Shown here piece after piece: positions 25,400-34,490 of a DNA stretch of 64,000 bases. The position numbers and the translations under genes are program-made. Source of the DNA: Streptomyces sp. PH10-H1 (GTDB taxonomy: Bacteria; Actinomycetota; Actinomycetes; Streptomycetales; Streptomycetaceae); contig NZ_JASISZ010000018.1 of the NCBI RefSeq assembly GCF_030063355.1, forward strand, positions 14,656-78,655, written 5' to 3'. The notes beneath the pieces are model-generated. The model made no database searches. It worked only from the letters and a program-made list of their open reading frames with translations, and had not been told where the DNA came from. Every line of letters starts with the position of its first letter. The stretch's first letter is position 1.

Positions 25400-28300
25400 A
25401 TGTCGGGGCCGTTTCAGCCAGGCTGGCGGGTGCGGCTGCCACATGGCCCGAGCGGCTGGCTGACCGTCGACTTCGCCCGCCCCGACGCCGCTGGCGGCTG
25501 GATCGTCTATGTGGCGCCGGACGGACAGAACAGTTTTACGAAAGTCGTGCTCACGGCGGACGAAGCCGCCCGTGCCGAGGTTTTGGCCCGCGACGGTGGC
25601 GGTTCCTCCGCCGCCGCCCTGGCCGGTATGTGGACCTGTTGGATGACCGCCGCTGCAGCGGACACGTCGGCGAGCTTGTTGTCGTCCTCCCCGTTACGGC
25701 CATACACCCACCAGATCAACGCTGTGTACGGGGCGATGCTGCCTCAACCCTGGCTGCGCTTTCTGCTAGCAGACGAACCAGGGACAGGGAAGACGGTAAT
25801 GGCCGGTCTGTACATGCGCGAGATGCAGCGCATCGGACTGATCCGGCGTGCGCTGGTTGTCGTACCTGCGGGTCTGGTCACCAAATGGCAGGCGGACTTC
25901 GAGCGGTTCTTTGGTGGTGGACTACGCCGGGTCACGGCTGCCACGGTACGGGAAGGTGCACTGGAGTTGGGGCACGACTTGTGGATCGTCTCCTTGGAAC
26001 TAGCTGCGGTTAACGCCGCCGTACAGGATGCGATCCGCCCCGACCTTGCAGGATGGGATCTTGTCGTCTTCGATGAGGCCCATCGGCTGACGGCCACGGC
26101 ACAGTCATTCCACCGGGTGGGACGACTACTGACGGGCACCAGCCCAAGGGCCCTCCTCATGACGGCCACCCCCCACCGTGGCTCGGAGTGGTTGTTCCGC
26201 CATCTGCTCCATCTGGTGGACCCCGAGGTCTATCCGGATCCGGGAGATGACTCCAAGCAGCCACTTACTCCCCTACGGCCTGGCAGCACTCACTTCCTGC
26301 GGCGTATGAAAGAGGACCTGGTCGACTACGACGGCGTCACGCGCCTGTTCAAGCGGCGTCACGCCACTAATCACAGGGTGCCGCTGGCCCCGGCTGAACT
26401 CGAGGCTTACACCCAGGCCCTGCAACTCGTCGACCAGTTCTTCCCAGCCACGGCCCGCCCGTTGGCACGGATGGTTTACGGCAAGCGGGCCGCGTCCAGC
26501 CTGTACGCACTGGCGGAGACACTGAAACGGCGATCGGCCAGTATGGGCGCCAAGTCGCAGGCCCAGGCGGCGGCGGACGCTGATCCCGAGGGGGATGACC
26601 AGGCCCTGCTTGAGGAGGCCCGCGTCGTCCACTCGGACTCCCGCTCCCCCCGGTCCGAGCGATCCGCGATCAGCCAACTGCTCGCTGGAATAACCGAGAT
26701 GCTTAGGAATCCGGAGTATGTTCCTTCGAAATGGCATGTGCTGGTGAATCAGTGTTTGGCGGCGAATGGGATATTGCCCGGTGGACGCCAACAAGCGGTT
26801 GTGTTCACCGAATACGCTGACTCCGCCGAATGGATCGCCCAGCGGCTCACCGACGACGGTTACCCTGCCCGCACCTATAGTGGTCGCCAGGCACACGTGG
26901 AACGGGACAAGGTCCGCGCGGCGTTCATGGCAGGGGACTTTCAAGTCATCGTTGCCACTGACGCGGGCAACGAGGGAATCGACCTTCAAGTCGCCCATGT
27001 CCTAGTGAATTTCGATATTCCCTGGTCGCTGGTGCGACTGGAACAACGAATGGGTCGAATTCATCGGGTCGGCCAGGAACGTGATGTCGAGCTGTACAAC
27101 TTGGTCGCTGTCGACACACGCGAGGGAGACACGCTGCACACGCTGCTGGAACGATTCGTCACGGCAGCGAATGAACTGGACGGGCAGATGTTCGACAGCC
27201 TGTCTCTTGTGGCCGAACTTTCAGCGGTCCCTTACGAAGACTGGCTGAGGACGCTGTATGGCGACGACGAACTAAAGCAGGACGAGGTCCTGGCCGCTGT
27301 GCGTCGGGTGAGCGCCGCAGAGCTGAAGCGCCGAGCTGAAGCCGTACGCGGTCAGGAGGCGGAACTCGCCTCCGCCGTCGATGTGGCGGCCGGACTGGCT
27401 CGCCTGCGGCAACAGTCGCTGGAGGGGATCCATCCGGTAGTCGTGGGAGCCTACATACGACGGCTGGCGCAAGCGGGGGTCCTGCGGGCCAGTCACACCG
27501 CCGCAGGAGAAGACGTCATGCTCATCGAGGCAGTTGACGCCCTGCCTCAGACCATGGGCGGGTCTCGGCAGGCTCTGGTGTCGATTGGCGGCGCGGCCCC
27601 GCACGAGATCTTGGACGCCGAGGGGCAAATACAGGGTCCACAACCTGTGTCGCTAGGCCACGGAACCCCAGCCCTCGCGGAACTGGTCGCCCACTGTGAA
27701 CAGATACTGGTTCCGGATGTGTACCGTGGCGGGACCGTCGAGGACCCTGCGGCCACGAGTCCGTACGAGCTCATGGTCTTCGCGTCGGCTGTGTACTCGG
27801 CCGCCTCACCGGTCCGTACCCCTTGGTTCAGGCTGATACGTGCGGATCCCACCGGTGAGACCCGAGGGGTCCGCTGGGAGATCCTGGCCGGCCTGGCCGC
27901 CACCGATCACGCCGCTGGGCGTCCCGATCCTCTCGTTGCTGAGGTCGCGGAGAGCGAAGCACGACGCCTTCTCGCTCAAGTAATCGCTGAGCAGAAACGG
28001 ACACGCAGAGATTGGTATGCCGCGGCCAAACGTGACCTCAGCAATCTGCCGGTCGATGTGACCCTCGACATCCCGGACCGTGGTGAACGACTTGCTTTGC
28101 GGGACCGGCTTACGGCCGCATCTGAGCGCAGGCTTGCGCAGCTGGAAGAGCTCTGCCAGGTGGAAGCGGAGCCGCCCCGACTCCTCGCCCGGCTTCAAGT
28201 GGTGCCAGGACAGGATGGAGCCTCACCTCATCGTCGTCAGGCGGAGGCTGTTGCAGCCGATCACGTGCGCAGGCTGCTGGAAGGCCGCGGTTGGACGGTG

Positions 28301-28654
28301 GATGACGTACGAGCCGAAAGCCGTGGCTTTCAGTTGTGTGCCCTGCGAGGGCAGGAGCGCCGGATGGCGCTGGTCAAGGGTGTCTGGCGAAGTATCGACG
28401 ATGAGGACATACGGCTACACGAAAACGAGTTGCTGATGTCGGCCCAGCACCGCTCCGATTACGTGCTCTACGTGGTCGAGTCCTGCCACGACGGCGTCGG
28501 GCAACTGTTCGCATCTTTCCGGGATCCTTTTGACGTCTTGACCGCTGGTCTTCATCCTGAACCGGTCGTCCGGCTGTCTGGCGACATACTGCGATCCGCC
28601 CGCAAGGCAACGTCCGTCGTTGACGGTTCCTTTCCTGACCAGGAGACACTATGA
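25400..28654 (+). CDS. SNF2-type helicase with DUF3883-like C-terminus, putative defence protein
   Basis: 1084 residues from an ATG behind GGGGAGG. Motor domains: LADEPGTGKT at about 123-132, FDEAHRLT, TATPHRGSEWLFRHLLHLVDP, and the second fold with YSGRQAHVERDKVRAAF and QRMGRIHRVGQERDVELYNLV. This architecture matches the DrmD/COG0553 helicases of defence loci. The C-terminal about 120 residues resemble DUF3883, a restriction-endonuclease-like fold, but the expected acidic residues are replaced (Gln978 in GFQL, Leu991 before V-K993-G), so it may bind rather than cut DNA. Overlaps the methylase gene by 4 bp. Confidence 0.85.
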   Translation: MSGPFQPGWRVRLPHGPSGWLTVDFARPDAAGGWIVYVAPDGQNSFTKVVLTADEAARAEVLARDGGGSSAAALAGMWTCWMTAAAADTSASLLSSSPLRPYTHQINAVYGAMLPQPWLRFLLADEPGTGKTVMAGLYMREMQRIGLIRRALVVVPAGLVTKWQADFERFFGGGLRRVTAATVREGALELGHDLWIVSLELAAVNAAVQDAIRPDLAGWDLVVFDEAHRLTATAQSFHRVGRLLTGTSPRALLMTATPHRGSEWLFRHLLHLVDPEVYPDPGDDSKQPLTPLRPGSTHFLRRMKEDLVDYDGVTRLFKRRHATNHRVPLAPAELEAYTQALQLVDQFFPATARPLARMVYGKRAASSLYALAETLKRRSASMGAKSQAQAAADADPEGDDQALLEEARVVHSDSRSPRSERSAISQLLAGITEMLRNPEYVPSKWHVLVNQCLAANGILPGGRQQAVVFTEYADSAEWIAQRLTDDGYPARTYSGRQAHVERDKVRAAFMAGDFQVIVATDAGNEGIDLQVAHVLVNFDIPWSLVRLEQRMGRIHRVGQERDVELYNLVAVDTREGDTLHTLLERFVTAANELDGQMFDSLSLVAELSAVPYEDWLRTLYGDDELKQDEVLAAVRRVSAAELKRRAEAVRGQEAELASAVDVAAGLARLRQQSLEGIHPVVVGAYIRRLAQAGVLRASHTAAGEDVMLIEAVDALPQTMGGSRQALVSIGGAAPHEILDAEGQIQGPQPVSLGHGTPALAELVAHCEQILVPDVYRGGTVEDPAATSPYELMVFASAVYSAASPVRTPWFRLIRADPTGETRGVRWEILAGLAATDHAAGRPDPLVAEVAESEARRLLAQVIAEQKRTRRDWYAAAKRDLSNLPVDVTLDIPDRGERLALRDRLTAASERRLAQLEELCQVEAEPPRLLARLQVVPGQDGASPHRRQAEAVAADHVRRLLEGRGWTVDDVRAESRGFQLCALRGQERRMALVKGVWRSIDDEDIRLHENELLMSAQHRSDYVLYVVESCHDGVGQLFASFRDPFDVLTAGLHPEPVVRLSGDILRSARKATSVVDGSFPDQETL

Positions 28655-31410
28655 CCCGCATGATCGAACGCTGGTTTCCCTGTGCCGAGGTGAGCGACGC
28701 GTCGATGGTCGGGTGGGGAAGCGGGAACACGGAAGCGAGTCTCTGGGTGTGGTTCGCGAAGCGGCCGACCGCCCAGGCCAAGGCTGCCGTGTTGACCAGC
28801 CTGTTGCCGTGGCCGGAAGATAAGGCCGAGCAGCGAAAACTTCAGGATGCGGTCAGAGAGGTGCTCACCGCCAACACCCCCGCCAGGGTACGAACAGCAA
28901 ACATGATGGGCGGTGCTGTATCCGTGATTCGAGCGCACCTTCAGGTAACCCATCCTGAAGGTGCCAGAGTGCTCGACCCGTTCTCCGGGCGAGCCGTAAT
29001 CCCGTTGGAGGCGGGGAGGCTCGGGGTGCATGCGGAAGGCATCGACTACTCACCGTTCGCTGTTCTTGGCGGATCACTGTTGGCAGACCTCCCCTTCCAG
29101 GACTGGAACGACGAGCCGCCGCTCCCTTTCCATGGTGGCGGACAGGGCCAGGCCGAAGGTCGACTGGAACAGGATGTCGATGCGTTTTTGAACGAGGTCG
29201 GCCAGCGGTTCGTCGAGAGCATGGCCGATTTCTACCCGAAGCACTCGGGCGCCTACCCTTGGGGTTACTTGTGGGCATCGACCCTACCGTGCCAGGAATG
29301 TGGTCACCGCTTTCCGCTGGTCGGCGAACTGCGCTTGCGCCTTCCCCGGGAAGCGACCAGAACGCGCCCTGAGGACCTGGGTCAGAGTTTCTTCATCGAC
29401 GCTGATCCACGTAACGGCGAATTTCGCGCAGTTGTGCACGAGGGCGAGCCCAAGGGCACACCGACCCGGGTCTTCACAGGCAGGAGTAAGTACGCCTCAG
29501 ACGGGAGGGTCGCCGTCTGCCCGTTCTGCGAACACGTCCACTCGAAGGCGGTCCACACCCGGCTCAGCGCCGAGGGCTTGCGACGTGACGTCCTCCTGGT
29601 GGCGGCGGACATCGCGGAGGATGGCACCAAGGTCTTCCGTGAACCATTGGAGCAGGAGTACGAGGCTGCGGAGCGGGCCGAGCGGGCGTTGAGGGAAGAG
29701 CCGCCATTCGGGCCGCTGAGCGCTCGGCCGGATGAGCGGATACCCGCAGGGAACACGTGGACCATCAAGTCCGTCAACTATGGGGACAAGACTTACGGTG
29801 ATCTCGTGCCGGCACGTCAGTCTCTGGGGCTGATCCGTCTCGCACGTGCGGTGAACGGGCTTGCCGAGAAATGTCTCCAGGCGGGTCTCTCACCTGCGTA
29901 TGTACGAGCTCTCAGCGGTTACGCAACTGCCGCGATGATGCGCAAGATGCGTACGTCGTCCCGCGGCGCTCGCCTTCAAATTGGTAGCAGTGTCAAGGTC
30001 GGGGATGTCTTCGTCGCCCAGGCGGCGATCCTGCACTCCTACGACTGGTTCGAGAGCGGCCTCTCCGAGGGTCCGGGTTCCTGGGCATCCCTTGCCAAGA
30101 AGACAGTTTCTACGCTTCACCACGTAAGGAAGCGGGGGGTGGCTCGCCCGGCAGAGATCCACCGCGGGAGCGCGACGATGCTCCCTCACAGAGACGCATC
30201 GTTCAGCGCAGTCGTCACGGACCCCCCATACGACGACATGATCGACTACAGCGATTCCAGTGACCTTTTCTACGTCTGGGCCAAGCGGGCCATGTTCACC
30301 GCGGATTCCTCCCTCACCATGACGATGCATCCGGATGGCGTTCAGGAGAAGGACGAGGAGATCATTGTCAAGCGTGGTGGCAGTCAGGCAGGCGACCATC
30401 GGACCCTGCAGCACTACGACACCATGATCTGCCGTGCGTACCGGGAGATGCGCCGGGTGGTCGCCGCGGACGGCGTGGTCACCATCGTCTTCGGCCACGG
30501 CGACGTCGAGGTGTGGGAGCGCATGCTGCGCGCCCTCCACGAGGCCGGACTCGTCATCACCGCCTCCTGGCCAGCCAAGACCGAGGCGGGAGGCGCTGGC
30601 GCCGGTGCGTTGAATATTGTTACGACCGTCACAATGGCATGCAGACCAGCGAAACCCGATCGTGGCCGTGGAGACCTCATGGCCGTGGAGAGCAGGATCA
30701 AAGAGGCCATCAGGGAACGCATGCGCCTGTGGGAGAGTTCCGATCTTGCCCGCGACGACATGATGATGGCAGCGGTGGGGCCTGCGATGGAGATCGCCGG
30801 ACAGTACGAGAGCATCAGCGACAACACGGGAAAACCGGTCGAGTTGCTCACTCTGCTCGCGACCGCGCAGAAAGCGGTCCAGGAAGTAACCCTGAACCGC
30901 ATCGATTCCGTGCCGCTCGAACTTTTCGATGAGCGTACAAAGTTCGCGCTGTGGTGGATCGGCCTCCACCAACGGCGTCAGGTGGCCAAATCCGAACTGC
31001 GCTGGCAAGGACTGAGGTCCGGACTCGCCCTCGCCGAGTTGAAGACCTTGGTGAAGCAGGACAAAAAGGGCTGCTGCTTCGTTCTGTCCAGCCAGGTCAG
31101 TCCGGTCATCGATGACAAGTCCGCGGTGATCGACATTGCGTTGGCCATGGCGAAGGCATGGAAGGGAGGCGCCGACGACGTCGCGGAGGTGCTGGTGGCT
31201 GCGGGTCGTGAAGGTGACGACGAGCAACTCTGGGCGACCATCACGTTCCTGATCGAGAAGCTGCCCGAAGCAGACCCTGATGCCCTTGCCTGGACGGCTC
31301 TTGTCAGGGTGCGTCGTCCCATCGAGTCGGCCACGCACTCGGCGCATGAGACCAGGACGGCCGAATCTCGCCACATACAGCGGGAGGACATGCAAAGTCG
31401 CTTGTTCTAG
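28651..31410 (+). CDS. DUF1156 adenine-specific DNA methylase
   Basis: 919 residues, ATGA-coupled to the helicase. N-terminal DUF1156 region (WFPCAEVSDAS... WVWFAKRPTAQAKAAVLTSLLP), SAM-binding motif DPFSGRAVIPLEAGRLG, a zinc-ribbon pair Cys214/Cys217 and Cys290/Cys293 (CQECGH, CPFCEH), and the catalytic motif DPPY at 524-527 followed by DSSDLFYVWAKRA. These are the marks of COG1743-type N6-adenine methylases found in defence islands. The last 250 residues are helical and unassigned. Likely marks host DNA as self. Confidence 0.9.
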   Translation: MTRMIERWFPCAEVSDASMVGWGSGNTEASLWVWFAKRPTAQAKAAVLTSLLPWPEDKAEQRKLQDAVREVLTANTPARVRTANMMGGAVSVIRAHLQVTHPEGARVLDPFSGRAVIPLEAGRLGVHAEGIDYSPFAVLGGSLLADLPFQDWNDEPPLPFHGGGQGQAEGRLEQDVDAFLNEVGQRFVESMADFYPKHSGAYPWGYLWASTLPCQECGHRFPLVGELRLRLPREATRTRPEDLGQSFFIDADPRNGEFRAVVHEGEPKGTPTRVFTGRSKYASDGRVAVCPFCEHVHSKAVHTRLSAEGLRRDVLLVAADIAEDGTKVFREPLEQEYEAAERAERALREEPPFGPLSARPDERIPAGNTWTIKSVNYGDKTYGDLVPARQSLGLIRLARAVNGLAEKCLQAGLSPAYVRALSGYATAAMMRKMRTSSRGARLQIGSSVKVGDVFVAQAAILHSYDWFESGLSEGPGSWASLAKKTVSTLHHVRKRGVARPAEIHRGSATMLPHRDASFSAVVTDPPYDDMIDYSDSSDLFYVWAKRAMFTADSSLTMTMHPDGVQEKDEEIIVKRGGSQAGDHRTLQHYDTMICRAYREMRRVVAADGVVTIVFGHGDVEVWERMLRALHEAGLVITASWPAKTEAGGAGAGALNIVTTVTMACRPAKPDRGRGDLMAVESRIKEAIRERMRLWESSDLARDDMMMAAVGPAMEIAGQYESISDNTGKPVELLTLLATAQKAVQEVTLNRIDSVPLELFDERTKFALWWIGLHQRRQVAKSELRWQGLRSGLALAELKTLVKQDKKGCCFVLSSQVSPVIDDKSAVIDIALAMAKAWKGGADDVAEVLVAAGREGDDEQLWATITFLIEKLPEADPDALAWTALVRVRRPIESATHSAHETRTAESRHIQREDMQSRLF

Positions 31411-31490
31411 ACGGGAGTTCAGAGGCGGTCCGTGGTTGAATCTCGGTACCGATCAAGAAGAGTGCAACTGAACGGAACCGAGGGGGAACC

Positions 31491-34490
31491 GTGTCCGCGA
31501 CCGCGCCGACACCGTGGTGGGAAACGCTGAGGCTGCGGGAAGAGATCACTGATGCCTCGGGGGTGGCCAGCGACATTCAGGTCTCGCTGTACCGAGTGGC
31601 GTACGGTCAGGGCGCGAGCAGACCGCACTATGCGAGCGCAGCCACCTACGGCCAAGTCACGCACCCCACCTCCCAACTGGTTGAGTTGCTCACCCAGATC
31701 GCCATTCGGTTGGCAGGGGCCACGAAGTACACGTCCGCGCCGGCGCTGACCCGACTCGACCAGGGAATGGGCGGCGGCAAGTCGCACGCCTGCATAGGCG
31801 CCTGGCATCTGGCGAAGGACCCCGAGGCACTGGCCCAGGAGGACATCGGGCGCGAAGTCTTCGAACAGGCCAAGGCCGCGCTAGGCCAGGAGCTGCCACG
31901 AGACCTCAACAAGCCGCACGTGGTCGTGCTGTCGTGCGACAACATGGTCCCCGGCGCGACGGACGCTGAGCAGGACGGGCCGTGGGCCCACAATCTCTAT
32001 GAGCGGTTCCTTTGGAGGCTGTTCGACGGGCTAGACGATCGGGAGCCCCGTTACGACAGCTATCGGTCACATTTTTCCAGCAAGGCCAAGATCGGTGAGG
32101 CCATAGCATCGCTGGATCGCCCCGTGCTCATCATCATTGACGAAGTTCTCAACTACGTGGGCGACGGCTTGGAGGGCTGCGGGGACAAGCAGCTCATTGC
32201 GCAGGACATGGCCTTTCTCCGTGCGTTGACGGAAACGGTGAGCACTGCACCGCACGTGTCCATGCTGGTCGTGATGATCAATTCGGAGAAGGATCCGACC
32301 ACGCTTCAAGGAGAAGGGGAGGCGCGACGTCAGGACCTGCAGGCGTATCTGCAGCGTAACGGCCAGACGAAGCCGGTGAGCGAGAATGCCGACTTCACGG
32401 CCATCCTGCGCCGTCGGCTCTTCGCCAATTCCGCGGACAGGGCCGTCGACCTGGCCGCTCAGCAAGCGGCTGAGGCGTTTCGGCCGATCATGGAACAGGG
32501 CAACTGGAAAACGAGGGTTTTCGGAGCCCTCAGCGGTCCGTGGACGAGCCGATTCCCGGACGCTGTCGTGCGTTCGTACCCCTTCCATCCCCAGTTGATG
32601 GATCTTGCTGAGCGGGAGTGGGCGAATCTCGCTGGCTTCCAACAGGTGAGATCAACAATCACGATCTTCGCCGCCACGGTGTACGCACTGACCGAACGCG
32701 CGAAGCGCGGCGAATGGGTACCGTCGCTCATTGGACCGGGAGACCTGCCGCTGTCGGACGGTATGGTACGCGATGCGGTCATCGGCTCCGGCCTGATATC
32801 CGATACCAAGACCCAGGGAAACTACCGCTCGATCGCGCAGAGCGACATCGTCGATCTGGAAGACAGCGGTGGTGCCGCGCGCCAGCTCGATGTAAGCCGC
32901 GTCGGTGCGCCGTGGGCGCAGAGCAACCCCCGCGCTGCCGAACGTGCCGCTACGTTCATCTACCTAGCGTCCATCGTCGGAACACGCGGTGGCTCGCGCC
33001 GAGGCGCGTCCGACCCCGAGGCCAAGGTGGCCACGGTCGTGCCCGACCCCGGCTATGACTACGCGGAGGCGGATGCCGTCGTACGGGCTCTCACCAACGT
33101 CGACGACGCTGGTCTTGCCACGGTCGAGATTTTCGAGGGCAGGGGCGGCCAGCCACGGCGCTACTACCTTTCGACACGGCAACGCCTCCCCATGTTGCTG
33201 CGGGCCATGCGTAACTCCGTGACCGATGAGGACCGAGATGAGGCCGTCGCCAAGTACGCCAAGGAGATGCTGACGCCGGGGCCGTTTGCCAAGACCCGTT
33301 TCATACACGCCGACACCAGTCATAGCCACCGTGCTCTCCTGGTTGAGGCCGAGATCGACGAGGCACGCACGACTCGGCTGATCGCGCTTGATCCGGCGAT
33401 GTACACCGTTGGCAACGGCACACAGAAGGCCACCCTCGAAGCGGTACAAGCGGTGCTCGGACTCGGACCAGACCGGATTCCGGTGGCGTGGGCATCCTCT
33501 GCAATCTTCACCGTAGCTTCAGCCCGCGGCCGTACTCAGGCTCGCAGAGCAGCGGTCGAGTATCTGGCGATCGAGCGGGTGCTGGAGGGACCTGAAGCCG
33601 AAGCGGATGAGGACATCGCCCTGGAGGCCACGGCGAGGCGAGACGACGAGCTCCGTCGGCTCAAAGACAGTGTTCGTAGGGCCTTCCAGCACGTGATTTA
33701 TCTGGCCCAGCCGGATCCCACCGTGGAGCGCGAGGTCATCCAGCGCAATCTGGAGCAGGGCACTCTTGACGGAGGCGTGGTATGGGAGGCACTGGCCGTC
33801 GCCCAGAAGGCTTTCCGGCCAGATGAGTTCACGGGCACCGCCCTCCGGCATAACCTGCGCGATAGCGATTACGACCGCCGTCCCCTGGCGGAGATACGGG
33901 ATTCGTTCTGGGATACGCCGCGGCTGGGACTGCTCCCCGGTGACGGGACTGAAGCGTTGCGGCAGGCCATATACCGGGCGGTGAGCGACGGAGAACTCCG
34001 GATCGTACGGCAGGGCGGAGAGCCCGTCGTCGTTGATGCTCTCACCGGGATCAACTTTAACGCCCCGACCTATCGGCTCGCCAAACCCGTGCCCTCTCCC
34101 ACCAAGGCACAGGAATCAGAGGACAAAGGCGAGCAGGGAGAAACCGGTGATTCTGAGCGCGTAGGGGGAACTAACGCGTCAGGTGACCCAGGTTCGCATT
34201 TTGCTACTGATTCTGTGGGCGGCGTGCGAGCTAGGCCCGGTGCCTCCGCTGATGGTCCCAGGGCTGTGGAGCAGCAGGTTGCCTTCACCGTGATGAAGAA
34301 CCTCATCAGCGAGCCAGACTCTGCCGACAAGTTGGCCCAGCTCTTCAGAAAGCTCTTCGATCTCCTGGACCGCGGTGTGATCTCGTATCTGTCCTCCACG
34401 CTCCAGGTCACCATGCCGTCCGAACAGGCCAGTGAGGTCAGGGAACTGGCGCAGAGCCTTGGCATCGCTGTCTCTATCCGTGATCGCTGA
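31491..34490 (+). CDS. DUF499 AAA+ ATPase of the defence module
   Basis: 999 residues from a GTG behind GAGGGGGA. Walker A QGMGGGKSH at about 91-99 and Walker B VLIIIDEVLNY near 205-215, in the order typical of DUF499/COG1483 proteins. The C-terminal third contains a possible DNA-binding segment and a Gly/Asp-rich linker before a short helical end (VAFTVMKNLISEPDSADKLAQLF). DUF499 and DUF1156 genes are commonly adjacent in defence islands. The ATPase is remotely like BrxC/PglY of BREX. The stop overlaps the convergent NACHT gene by 17 bp. Confidence 0.88.
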   Translation: MSATAPTPWWETLRLREEITDASGVASDIQVSLYRVAYGQGASRPHYASAATYGQVTHPTSQLVELLTQIAIRLAGATKYTSAPALTRLDQGMGGGKSHACIGAWHLAKDPEALAQEDIGREVFEQAKAALGQELPRDLNKPHVVVLSCDNMVPGATDAEQDGPWAHNLYERFLWRLFDGLDDREPRYDSYRSHFSSKAKIGEAIASLDRPVLIIIDEVLNYVGDGLEGCGDKQLIAQDMAFLRALTETVSTAPHVSMLVVMINSEKDPTTLQGEGEARRQDLQAYLQRNGQTKPVSENADFTAILRRRLFANSADRAVDLAAQQAAEAFRPIMEQGNWKTRVFGALSGPWTSRFPDAVVRSYPFHPQLMDLAEREWANLAGFQQVRSTITIFAATVYALTERAKRGEWVPSLIGPGDLPLSDGMVRDAVIGSGLISDTKTQGNYRSIAQSDIVDLEDSGGAARQLDVSRVGAPWAQSNPRAAERAATFIYLASIVGTRGGSRRGASDPEAKVATVVPDPGYDYAEADAVVRALTNVDDAGLATVEIFEGRGGQPRRYYLSTRQRLPMLLRAMRNSVTDEDRDEAVAKYAKEMLTPGPFAKTRFIHADTSHSHRALLVEAEIDEARTTRLIALDPAMYTVGNGTQKATLEAVQAVLGLGPDRIPVAWASSAIFTVASARGRTQARRAAVEYLAIERVLEGPEAEADEDIALEATARRDDELRRLKDSVRRAFQHVIYLAQPDPTVEREVIQRNLEQGTLDGGVVWEALAVAQKAFRPDEFTGTALRHNLRDSDYDRRPLAEIRDSFWDTPRLGLLPGDGTEALRQAIYRAVSDGELRIVRQGGEPVVVDALTGINFNAPTYRLAKPVPSPTKAQESEDKGEQGETGDSERVGGTNASGDPGSHFATDSVGGVRARPGASADGPRAVEQQVAFTVMKNLISEPDSADKLAQLFRKLFDLLDRGVISYLSSTLQVTMPSEQASEVRELAQSLGIAVSIRDR

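Noticed and set aside
25400-34490. Complete DISARM or BREX system
   Set aside because: DrmA, DrmB and DrmC, or PglZ, BrxA, BrxB and PglX, are not in the neighbourhood; only related kinds of proteins are.
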